A stretch of 24,856 bases of DNA from Candidatus Kaiserbacteria bacterium RIFCSPHIGHO2_02_FULL_54_11b (GTDB taxonomy: Bacteria; Patescibacteriota; Minisyncoccia; Phycocordibacterales; UBA2100). A program made the translations under genes and the position numbers. The number at the start of each line of letters is the position of its first letter. Positions within the stretch are counted from its first letter, which is position 1. Where the stretch lies: the NCBI GenBank assembly GCA_001781275.1, contig MFLH01000010.1:13048-37903 (forward strand). Direction: 5' to 3'. The notes beneath the pieces were generated by a model. The model was not told the origin of the DNA. It did not search any database and was given only the letters and a program-made list of their open reading frames with translations. Shown here piece after piece: positions 16,217 to 22,560 of the stretch.

Positions 16217-16662
16217 GCGGATTTTTCGCGGAGGATCTTTTCTGCGGCAAGCATAGCGGCACGCGCGATCTCCCGCTCACTCTCTTTGAGCGCCTGTCTT
16301 TTGCCTTCTTCGGCGCGCTCTGAAGCTTCTTTCAGTGTCGCGGCGGCGCGCGCTTCGGCAGCTTTCTGTATCTCGGCGCCCTTCACATCGGCACTGCTGC
16401 GCGCTGAAGCAAGCATCGCTTCCGCTTCCCGCGCGGCGCCTCCCACAATTCCCTCGCTTTTTACCTTTGCATCAGCGAGTTTTTTCTCTGCTGCCTCGGC
16501 GGTCTTCACACCTTCGGCGATTTTCTTCTGCCTGTCGTCAATGAGTTTGAGGAGGGGTGTGTAGAGAAAGTACCAAAGAGCGTAGAGGAGCACGCCAAAA
16601 TTGAGCGCCTGCACGAGAAGCAGTTGCCAATTGATTCCAAAAGCTGCGAATAGCTCGCTCAT
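16213..16662 (-). CDS. atpF: Fo ATP synthase b subunit
   Basis: 149 residues, the peripheral stalk. One N-terminal membrane helix ('LLLVQALNFGVLLYALWYFL', about 14-35) is followed by the 'TPLLKLIDDRQKKIAEGV' turn that is typical of b. A long Ala/Glu/Lys-rich helix then runs to the end and forms the b dimer coiled coil. Length is normal for b. It lies 22 bases downstream of atpE, and its stop codon falls within a palindromic repeat. Confidence 0.96.
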   Translation of the reverse strand: MSELFAAFGINWQLLLVQALNFGVLLYALWYFLYTPLLKLIDDRQKKIAEGVKTAEAAEKKLADAKVKSEGIVGGAAREAEAMLASARSSADVKGAEIQKAAEARAAATLKEASERAEEGKRQALKESEREIARAAMLAAEKILREKSA

Positions 16663-16684
16663 GGTGAAAGCCGAAGTTCACCGT

Positions 16685-16924
<240 letters not shown>

Positions 16925-16957
16925 TTACTTCGAATAATTAATAACAATTATGAAGCC

Positions 16958-16966
16958 ATACTAGCA
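16958..16966 (-). promoter_or_regulatory. Possible extended -10 promoter for atpE
   Basis: On the minus strand the sequence reads TGCTAGTAT, an extended -10 (TGn plus TAGTAT), about 45 bases before the atpE ATG in an AT-rich stretch. The -35 is weak; a TTGTCA lies too far upstream. A promoter is expected here because the plus-strand gene separates atpE from atpB. Confidence 0.35.
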
Positions 16967-17067
16967 TGTTTCTTAAATATTCCACGGCTTGACAAATGGG
17001 GATAAAACAGGTTTCCTTGTCCGACGAAGCTCGTGGAGCTTCACAGATCTTACAGGGAGGACGTGGT

Positions 17068-17349
17068 ATGACGATTGCGCTGTACTGGTATGAGGCACGC
17101 GAGTGGCAAAAGCTGAGGGCCGGCGACGGCGTCTATATCGACAACGGCGAGGTAGGCTTCTACCTCGGGGACGACCACTACGAATTCAGTGAGAACTGGC
17201 CTGACCACACGCGACCGCTGAAGGTGCCGCCGAGCCAGTATCAGAATATGGCAAGGTTGCTCGCCGCAATAGCGGGTTTCCGCGCAGTGAAGGTGCGGGG
17301 CGGCCATCGCTATGCAAAGTACGAATTCCGCCCACTATCGAAACGCTAG
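17068..17349 (+). CDS. Hypothetical 93-residue protein inserted between atpB and atpE
   Basis: The ATG at 17068 has an excellent Shine-Dalgarno (GGGAGG at 17055-17060, 7-base spacing), so the longer upstream frame is not used. 93 residues, soluble, Trp/Tyr-rich: 'MTIALYWYEAREWQKLRAGD' then 'VYIDNGEVGFYLGDDHYEF' and a basic C-terminal half ('VKVRGGHRYAKYEFRPLSKR'). No family recognised; the beta-rich first half and helical middle (about 57-71) suggest a small compact domain. It runs opposite to both neighbours, has its own hairpin and T-run terminator, and no plausible link to ATP synthase beyond position. It could be an insertion or a local rearrangement. Confidence 0.75.
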   Translation: MTIALYWYEAREWQKLRAGDGVYIDNGEVGFYLGDDHYEFSENWPDHTRPLKVPPSQYQNMARLLAAIAGFRAVKVRGGHRYAKYEFRPLSKR

Positions 17350-17364
17350 AGGCAATGCCTCTAG
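17346..17364 (+). repeat. Palindrome over the stop codon of the 93-residue gene
   Basis: ctagagg 17346-17352 pairs with cctctag 17358-17364 around caatg. The TAG stop (17347-17349) lies in the left arm. It directly precedes the terminator hairpin, making a tandem pair. Confidence 0.65.
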
Positions 17365-17369
17365 GAGAG

Positions 17370-17399
17370 GCCCCGCGGCGTTCGCGGGGCTTTCGTTTT
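17370..17399 (+). terminator. Rho-independent terminator
   Basis: gccccgcg 17370-17377 pairs with cgcggggc 17383-17390 around a 5-base loop, followed by tttcgtttt. It ends the plus-strand 93-residue gene. Its T-run overlaps the TAA stop of atpB (17398-17400), so atpB and this gene are packed end to end. The same GC-rich stem could also impede minus-strand read-through from atpB. Confidence 0.85.
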
Positions 17400-18144
17400 A
17401 ATGCGCCTCTTCGCCGTGGGGTTCGGCTATAGCGAGCTTGATAAAGAAGAGCGTGAGGAGCGCAAATATGGCGGCTTGGAGGAAGCCGATGAATATTTCG
17501 AACATCATCAGCGGCACGGGAAGAAGATAGGGCGCAAAGAAGATGGCGACCGCGATGATTATCTCGCCAGCGAGGATGTTGCCAAAAAGCCGGAACGAAA
17601 GCGAGATGACGCGGACAAGTTCTCCGATGAGCTCGATCAAGCCGACGGCAAACCCTATGGGATTCTTGATGGGATTTTGAATGAATTTGCTGCTGTATTT
17701 CCAAAACCCTATTGCGAGAATGCCTGTGATCTCGATGACGAAAAATGAGACGAGAGCGAGCACGAGCGGGACCGTGAGATCGGTATTCGGCGCGCGCAAA
17801 AGCGGATGGTCGTGATACGTGATGGAGCCAATGCCGGGCAGGAAGTGCAGCATGTTCCCCACGAAAATAAAAAGAAATATGGTCAGGAGAAGTGGCAAAA
17901 ATTTGCGTGCCATTTCCTTGCTCTCTAGTGTCTCGGCGACGTAGTCATAGACGAACGAGACCATCGTCTCCATGAAGGTCTGAAATTTATCGGGTATCAT
18001 CGCAAGCCGGCCGCGGACGATGAATGCTACTGCGACAAGGATACCGATAACGACCCAGCTCGTGATGAGCGTGTTGGTGATGGGAATGCCCATAAATTCG
18101 CCGAGTTTTTCAGCTGCAATGGCGACGTGAATACCCTGTTCCAT
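17398..18144 (-). CDS. atpB: Fo ATP synthase a subunit
   Basis: 248 residues, an integral membrane protein that forms the proton half-channels. Several membrane helices are visible. The essential arginine is R185 in 'ISLSFRLFGNILAGE' (about 180-194), and the last helices carry 'IGFLQAAIFALLTLFF', whose Gln matches the conserved Gln facing the channel. Length is normal. It starts 20 bases after the hydrolase stop, so it may be read from the upstream ahcY operon. It is cut off from atpE by the oppositely oriented 93-residue gene, so Fo subunits a and c are probably not on one transcript. Confidence 0.96.
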   Translation of the reverse strand: MEQGIHVAIAAEKLGEFMGIPITNTLITSWVVIGILVAVAFIVRGRLAMIPDKFQTFMETMVSFVYDYVAETLESKEMARKFLPLLLTIFLFIFVGNMLHFLPGIGSITYHDHPLLRAPNTDLTVPLVLALVSFFVIEITGILAIGFWKYSSKFIQNPIKNPIGFAVGLIELIGELVRVISLSFRLFGNILAGEIIIAVAIFFAPYLLPVPLMMFEIFIGFLQAAIFALLTLFFIKLAIAEPHGEEAH

Positions 18145-18164
18145 TGTCGCGATTCTAGCACAAT

Positions 18165-19019
18165 TTAGCCCTGTATGAAGCGTTTGATGTGCGCCGCAAC
18201 CGCCTTCTCTGCACCCTTAAAACTATGACCGACTCTCGGCACAACGACAGCACGCCCTTTCCGCAGATGTTTTTCAAACCACGCAGCGATTTGCCGCGCC
18301 GGTATATCAGAAAATTCTTCCTTTTCCGCAAGCATGACGAGTATCGGCATGCGGACTGATTGGAGAGTTCGCGGACTTCTCGAAGTATCCCAGTACGTGA
18401 ATATTTCCTCGGCACTGTTCCCTGAATACAAGCTCAAGAACCGTTGCGCATCCGCTATCCACGGCCAGCGCCAGACACTTTCTGGCAACATAACACCCCC
18501 CTTTCCTTTTTTGGCATACGCCCGAGCCTGATCTGCGCCTTTTTTGATGGCCTTCTTTCCCTGCGCTACCAGCTCGGCATAGTAATCGCTCATCGGGCCG
18601 AGGATGACGACCCCTTTAACGCCTCTGCCTTTCTTAGATGCCCAATACACTGCCTTTTGGCAACCGGTCGAGTGACCGGCAAGATAGATACTTTTTGCAC
18701 CTTGTTTTTTTGCAAAATTGATGGCTCCTTGGATATCGTCGACGCAATCAGTAAACACTTCATGCACCGCACCCGCTTTGACGTACGTGCCGTTCGTCCG
18801 CCTCACACTCGCGATTTTGTCGTGGCCGCGATTGTTGAACATGACGACAGCCGTCTCTTTGTCCACAAGCTGGTCAACGATCCCAAGTTTACTGAACATC
18901 GAACTCCCGAGCCCATGCACCCAGACGATGACCCGTTTCGGTTTCTTTGAGCCAAACCACAGCCCATTCAAAACAAATTTCTTCGGCGTAACGATTTCGA
19001 TTTGAAAACACGGACGCAT
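18165..19019 (-). CDS. Alpha/beta hydrolase
   Basis: 284 residues from the ATG at 19019, which lies 2 bases after the TGA of ahcY with a GAGGGG ribosome site inside the end of ahcY; an upstream TTG start at 19040 is less likely. The oxyanion segment is HGLGSS (35-40), the nucleophile elbow GHSTG (115-119, S117) is preceded by the strand 'SIYLA', an acidic residue candidate lies in 'AEKEEFSD' (231-238) and the histidine is H265 in 'VGHSF'. The full catalytic triad is therefore present. There is no signal peptide. The family resembles small-molecule ester or amide hydrolases; the substrate is unknown. It may belong to the ahcY operon. Confidence 0.88.
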   Translation of the reverse strand: MRPCFQIEIVTPKKFVLNGLWFGSKKPKRVIVWVHGLGSSMFSKLGIVDQLVDKETAVVMFNNRGHDKIASVRRTNGTYVKAGAVHEVFTDCVDDIQGAINFAKKQGAKSIYLAGHSTGCQKAVYWASKKGRGVKGVVILGPMSDYYAELVAQGKKAIKKGADQARAYAKKGKGGVMLPESVWRWPWIADAQRFLSLYSGNSAEEIFTYWDTSRSPRTLQSVRMPILVMLAEKEEFSDIPARQIAAWFEKHLRKGRAVVVPRVGHSFKGAEKAVAAHIKRFIQG

Positions 19020-19021
19020 AC

Positions 19022-20296
19022 TCACGTCCCCTCTTGCCAACTGGCCAAATATTTCTTTTGCTCATCACTTAATTCGTCAATCGTAGTCCCCATCGAGGAA
19101 AGCTTGAGTTGTGCTATGCGCTGCTCCATCTCTACCGGAATGTCATAGACGCCTGCCGCAAGTGGTGTTTTCTGCGTCGCCATCCATGCGCTTCCCAAGG
19201 CCTGTGTCGCGAAACTCATATCCATGACGCTTGCAGGGTGGCCTTCCGCCGCCGCGAGATTCACGAGACGGCCTTCAGCCAAAACGTAAATACGTTTTGG
19301 CTGCCCTGAGCCTGTCGAAGGGCTGACCATGTACTCCTCCACATTCTCCCGCACAACCTTCGGAGCACTAGATATTTTTTTCAGGTCGTCCAGATTGATC
19401 TCCACATCAAAGTGCCCCGCGTTGCAGACGATGGCGCCGTCTTTCATCACCTTGAAATGTCGCTCCACGAGCACGTTGATGTTGCCCGTCACCGTGCAGA
19501 AGATGTCGCCTACCGTCGCGGCATTGTCCATCGTGGTCACGTAGAAACCGTCCATCGCGGCTTCGAGCGCCTTTATCGGGTCAATCTCGGTCACGACGAC
19601 GCCCGCGCCCATGCCTTTGGCACGCATGGCGAGGCCTTTGCCACACCAGCCGTAGCCGGCGACTACGAAGGTCTTCCCCGCGAGCAAGACATCGGTCGCG
19701 CGGATGATACCGTCGAGCGTGGACTGACCCGTGCCGTATCGGTTGTCGAAAAGATTTTTGGTCTTTGCGTCATTCACCGCGACGATGGGCATCTTGAGAG
19801 CACCGGCTTTGTGCATAGCGCGAAGTCGAATGACGCCGGTCGTTGTCTCTTCGGTGCCGCCAAGAATATTCGGCAAGAGTTCCGGATGACTCTGGTGAAT
19901 AGTCGTCACGAGGTCCGCCCCATCATCCATCGTAAGTACCGGCTTCTGCGCGATGAGCGCTTCGATATGTTTGAAAAATACTTCCTTACTCTCCCCCTTT
20001 ATCGCAAATGTCGGGATACCATACTCTTGTACCAAACTCGCCGCGACATCATCCTGCGTTGAGAGTGGGTTTGATGCCGCCAGAAAAACGTTCGCTCCGC
20101 CCGCCTTCAGCGTCCGGACCAGATTGGCAGTCTCTGCGGTGACGTGAAGAACCGCAGCAAGCGTTTTACCTTTGAACGGTTGTTCTTTTTCGAATTGGGC
20201 GCGCACACTTCGCAAGACGGGCATATCGCGCTCGGCCCACTCGATGCGTCGCTTGCCCTCGCCCGCTAAGCTGATGTCTTTGACGTCGTGTTCCAT
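19022..20296 (-). CDS. ahcY: S-adenosylhomocysteine hydrolase
   Basis: 424 residues. It splits SAH into adenosine and homocysteine using tightly bound NAD, relieving product inhibition of methyltransferases. Motifs: 'HVTAETANL' (51-59), EETTTG (149-154), DNRYGTGQS (184-192), the NAD-binding GYGWCGKG (214-221) and 'RLVNLAAAEGHPASVMDMSF' (343-362). The ending 'SSMGTTIDELSDEQKKYLAS' followed by WQEGT is the archaeal/Thermotoga-like type without the 40-residue insert of eukaryotic forms. Residues 325-333 (SPSTGSGQP) are encoded by a palindromic repeat and stand where most homologues have a short 'LPDG'-like turn. It is 20 bases downstream of a PfkB kinase gene. Confidence 0.95.
   Translation of the reverse strand: MEHDVKDISLAGEGKRRIEWAERDMPVLRSVRAQFEKEQPFKGKTLAAVLHVTAETANLVRTLKAGGANVFLAASNPLSTQDDVAASLVQEYGIPTFAIKGESKEVFFKHIEALIAQKPVLTMDDGADLVTTIHQSHPELLPNILGGTEETTTGVIRLRAMHKAGALKMPIVAVNDAKTKNLFDNRYGTGQSTLDGIIRATDVLLAGKTFVVAGYGWCGKGLAMRAKGMGAGVVVTEIDPIKALEAAMDGFYVTTMDNAATVGDIFCTVTGNINVLVERHFKVMKDGAIVCNAGHFDVEINLDDLKKISSAPKVVRENVEEYMVSPSTGSGQPKRIYVLAEGRLVNLAAAEGHPASVMDMSFATQALGSAWMATQKTPLAAGVYDIPVEMEQRIAQLKLSSMGTTIDELSDEQKKYLASWQEGT
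19276..19323. repeat. Two adjacent palindromes inside ahcY (family member D)
   Basis: cagccaaaacgta 19276-19288 pairs perfectly with 19291-19303 across 2 bases. Next to it, arms gccct 19303-19307 and agggc 19319-19323 flank the core GAGCCTGTCGA, the same family as the copies in the atp operon. The second element encodes the STGSGQ residues of AhcY and keeps the frame open. Confidence 0.75.
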
Positions 20297-20316
20297 TAGG
20301 CCTCAGTATATACGTT

Positions 20317-21255
20317 TCAGAGGGAGAGTTCCAGACCGTACGTCTTTTTATATCGAGCCTTCGCATCTTCGACGGTGAAGCGATGCGTTTGCGTCCCATA
20401 GTTCTCGACTACGTATGCAGCCACCACACTCGCGAGCCGCGCACATGATTCGGCAGGAAAATTCTTGATCATGCCCTTGATGTATCCCGCACGATACGCA
20501 TCGCCCGCGCCTGTCGGATCCACCAGTGCCTGCGCCGGGCATGCTTCGACGTGCATCGTGCCGTCTGCGGTAATTATGTCCGAGCCTTTCGCCCCGTAGG
20601 TGACGACTATCGTGGGGACCTTTTCCAGCATCTCCTCTTGTGTCCACCCTGTCTTTTGTTTGATGAGCTCAAATTCGTAGTCGCTGCCAAAAAGCACGTG
20701 CGCACCCGAGATCCCGTCTTTCAACATGTCCGCCGAAAGGGTCGGGATCTGTTGCGCGGGGTCATACAGGTAGCGAAAGCCGTGTTTTCGATAATGCGCA
20801 GGCAACGTCTGCATATCTGGCACACAGCCGGGGGCGATTATGGCGAGCGAGCGCCCTTCGGTCTCGACAGGCGTATCATACGCGGTGCCACCTGCGCCCT
20901 GGTGAAAAGCTGCTATTTGATTGTCGGCCTTGTCGGTGAGAATAAAAGCGGTTGCGGTAGTGACTTGCTCGAGAGTTTTGATCGATATCGGATTGATCCC
21001 TGCCAAGACGAGATGCGAGCGGTAGGTATCGAAATCATTGCCTGCCGTCGCGATGATCTCTGGTTCTTCCCCGAGAAGCGCGAGGTTGTAGGCGATGTTG
21101 CCCGCCGTGCCGCCGAATTGGACGGAGAGCGACTCGACTTGAAAACTCAAATTGATGCTGTGCAATTTCTCCGGCACAAAATGCTCGGCAAAAAGCCCCG
21201 CAAAATCCATGATGCGATCGTACGCGATGGAGCCGGAGACGATTACCTTGGCCAT
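20317..21255 (-). CDS. PfkB-family carbohydrate/nucleoside kinase, probable adenosine kinase
   Basis: 312 residues of the ribokinase/PfkB fold. The first signature is FGGTAGNIAYNLALLG (47-62, GGxxxN substrate loop). The second is DPTGAGDAYRAGY (246-258) with catalytic base D252 and the anion hole. 'VVTYGAKGS' (217-225) is the conserved strand-turn before it. The N-terminus VIVSGSIAYDRIMDF is typical of the group that includes adenosine kinases. Being 20 bases upstream of ahcY, it is probably adenosine kinase, converting the adenosine released from SAH to AMP; sequence alone does not exclude ribokinase or another sugar kinase. Confidence 0.9.
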   Translation of the reverse strand: MAKVIVSGSIAYDRIMDFAGLFAEHFVPEKLHSINLSFQVESLSVQFGGTAGNIAYNLALLGEEPEIIATAGNDFDTYRSHLVLAGINPISIKTLEQVTTATAFILTDKADNQIAAFHQGAGGTAYDTPVETEGRSLAIIAPGCVPDMQTLPAHYRKHGFRYLYDPAQQIPTLSADMLKDGISGAHVLFGSDYEFELIKQKTGWTQEEMLEKVPTIVVTYGAKGSDIITADGTMHVEACPAQALVDPTGAGDAYRAGYIKGMIKNFPAESCARLASVVAAYVVENYGTQTHRFTVEDAKARYKKTYGLELSL

Positions 21256-21280
21256 GGCTGGGATTATACACCCTGCGCAT

Positions 21281-21613
21281 TTACTGCGGACGGACAGTGA
21301 ACGACGTTATCTCGATCCCCTTTTCTCCTGAAGTCTTGTAGGTGAAATCCGCGACGAGCGCGATGTGGCCGTCTTCGTAGTGTACGACGCCCTTACCACC
21401 TGTAGTTTGGATATCCGTCACATAAAATTTCCCACCGAGCACTTCTTTTTCCGGTGACAGGTCTGAAATATTTTGTGATATATACGATTCAACCCTCATC
21501 ACTCTTCCGCTCCCGTTTGGTGTTTCTGCGCGTGGATACACATATAGAAGCGTCAGAAAAGTCAACGTAATGAGGGCGAATACGGCGACAATCAGGTATT
21601 GATTCCTATTCAT
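21281..21613 (-). CDS. Small membrane-anchored hypothetical protein
   Basis: 110 residues. One N-terminal membrane helix (about 6-26, 'YLIVAVFALITLTFLTLLYV') is followed by an extracytoplasmic domain of about 80 residues, rich in beta-like stretches ('GGKFYVTDIQTTGGKGVVHY', 'ALVADFTYKTSGEKG'). No cysteine follows the helix, so it is not a lipoprotein. Family not recognised. It lies 25 bases upstream of the PfkB gene and 26 bases downstream of another membrane protein gene, so the group may be one transcript. Confidence 0.7.
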   Translation of the reverse strand: MNRNQYLIVAVFALITLTFLTLLYVYPRAETPNGSGRVMRVESYISQNISDLSPEKEVLGGKFYVTDIQTTGGKGVVHYEDGHIALVADFTYKTSGEKGIEITSFTVRPQ

Positions 21614-21639
21614 GCAGACATGATACCGAGTATAATCCG

Positions 21640-22029
21640 CTAACTATTGGAGAGGTTGGGTGAGCTAATCTGCGCATCCCGCGTCGAAAGGTAGGCCGGG
21701 ATTATTAGCCCCAAGAGTCCCCCACCGAGTGCTGCGAGCAGTGCGGTGAGGAGGACGAGGAGGATAGGTCCGAAGTTGCTCAATATTTTTTTATCTTTGG
21801 CTATCATGACTGCCAAAAAAGTGCTGCTGAAAAAGGCTATTACGGCGCCTATTTTCACCCCAAGAGCATAGCCTTCCTCAAATGTGCTTGCGTCTGTTTG
21901 TGTCAGGCTTGAGGCAACGAGGCTCGCGACTATCGACACTAGTAAGAGAACTGCAAACCATGCGATATAAAAGCCGATGGCTTCCTTCACGCTTCGCTTA
22001 TAAGAGAAGTTCGCCAAGTTTTTAAACAT
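21640..22029 (-). CDS. Small integral membrane protein, three helices
   Basis: 129 residues with hydrophobic helices at about 17-41, 54-77 and 87-113. The N-terminus is short and basic ('NFSYKRSVKEAIGFYIAWF') and the C-terminal tail is polar. Glycine clusters occur in the last helix ('LAALGGGLLGLII'). Small proteins of this general layout are frequent in Patescibacteria, but I know no function. It is the first gene of the minus-strand group leading to ahcY; the region before it is structured non-coding DNA. Confidence 0.7.
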   Translation of the reverse strand: MFKNLANFSYKRSVKEAIGFYIAWFAVLLLVSIVASLVASSLTQTDASTFEEGYALGVKIGAVIAFFSSTFLAVMIAKDKKILSNFGPILLVLLTALLAALGGGLLGLIIPAYLSTRDAQISSPNLSNS

Positions 22030-22260
22030 ACCTGCATGGTCTCACATACTTTGGCGAGGAACAGCGACGATGGGGAAAACTCCGCTATATGACCCCCTAA
22101 AGGGACTGCGATTTGTGGCCACGCTGGCGTGGACAAATCGGGAGCCTACCGGGAATCGCCTCTCGCGTTGGTACGCTCGAAACCTTCGGGCTCTCTTCGA
22201 GCCCTGCGGCCCGCGGTTCGATTCCGGACGCACTGTAATAGCTTGCAACGCTCAGGCTCG
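22030..22260. repeat. Structured intergenic DNA with tRNA-like fragments
   Basis: No gene is supported here. cgatttgt 22109-22116 pairs with acaaatcg 22133-22140, and inside it ccacg 22119-22123 pairs with cgtgg 22128-22132. gggctc pairs with gagccc around 22188-22204. The 14-base sequence cctaccgggaatcg at 22145-22158 repeats exactly in the 3' part of the tRNA-Glu gene (22285-22298), same orientation. A T-loop-like gcggttcgattccgg lies near 22213-22227 on the plus strand. No full tRNA can be folded. Confidence 0.5.
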
Positions 22261-22280
22261 AAAATTGTCTCTGCAATTTT
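22261..22280 (-). terminator. Hairpin directly after tRNA-Glu
   Basis: aaaattg 22261-22267 pairs with caatttt 22274-22280. On the minus strand it begins at the base after the tRNA discriminator and ends in TTTT. It is probably the tRNA terminator or a 3' processing signal. Confidence 0.6.
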
Positions 22281-22352
22281 TGACCCTACCGGGAATCGAA
22301 CCCGGCTTCCAAGCTTGAGAAGCTTGTGTCCTAACCGATAGACGATAGGGCC
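22281..22352 (-). tRNA. tRNA-Glu (anticodon CUC)
   Basis: A full cloverleaf can be drawn: acceptor GGCCCTA with TAGGGTC (one G-U pair), the D-arm GTCTATCGGTTAGGAC characteristic of tRNA-Glu, anticodon stem CAAGC/GCTTG with loop TTCTCAA giving CTC, T-arm CCGGG-TTCGATT-CCCGG, discriminator A. The 3' CCA is not encoded and must be added by the CCA-adding enzyme. Confidence 0.95.
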
Positions 22353-22403
22353 TTACTGCAAGATTGTATTGTAAATCAGCAAAAAACGGAAGCGCCTTAG
22401 CAT

Positions 22404-22560
22404 CACACCTCAAATCAATCCAATTGATTTGAGGTGTGTTCGAAAGGGGTCGGGAAAACTACAGTTTTCCCGTGTCGGAGAGCAGCGAGCGAAGCGAATG
22501 TTGAGAACCGAGGGTTCTCAAAAGATAGTGGCATTCCGTCAGTGCGAAATGCCACTATCT
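22404..22560. repeat. Cluster of four perfect palindromes after the penicillin-binding protein gene
   Basis: (i) cacacctcaaatcaat 22404-22419 pairs with 22423-22438, 16 bp. (ii) cgggaaaact 22451-22460 pairs with 22463-22472. (iii) ttgagaacc 22501-22509 pairs with 22513-22521. (iv) agatagtggcatt 22523-22535 pairs with 22548-22560, 13 bp. The stop TAG of the PBP gene (22555-22557) lies in the arm of (iv). The spacer 22486-22497 contains gagcgaagcga, related to the GAGCGAAG core seen in the atp operon. The remainder, 22353-22403, should hold the tRNA promoter. Confidence 0.75.

Noticed and set aside
22180..22240. Possible second tRNA on the plus strand (stem with CTCTTCG loop and a T-loop-like sequence)
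   Set aside because: The T-stem has two mismatches, position 37 would be a pyrimidine and no 5' acceptor strand can be found; at best a remnant.
22042..22248. Minus-strand frame containing 'RPESNRGPQGSKRARRF'
   Set aside because: Peptides of this kind are typical of spurious frames over tRNA-like or structured DNA; the region is full of hairpins.
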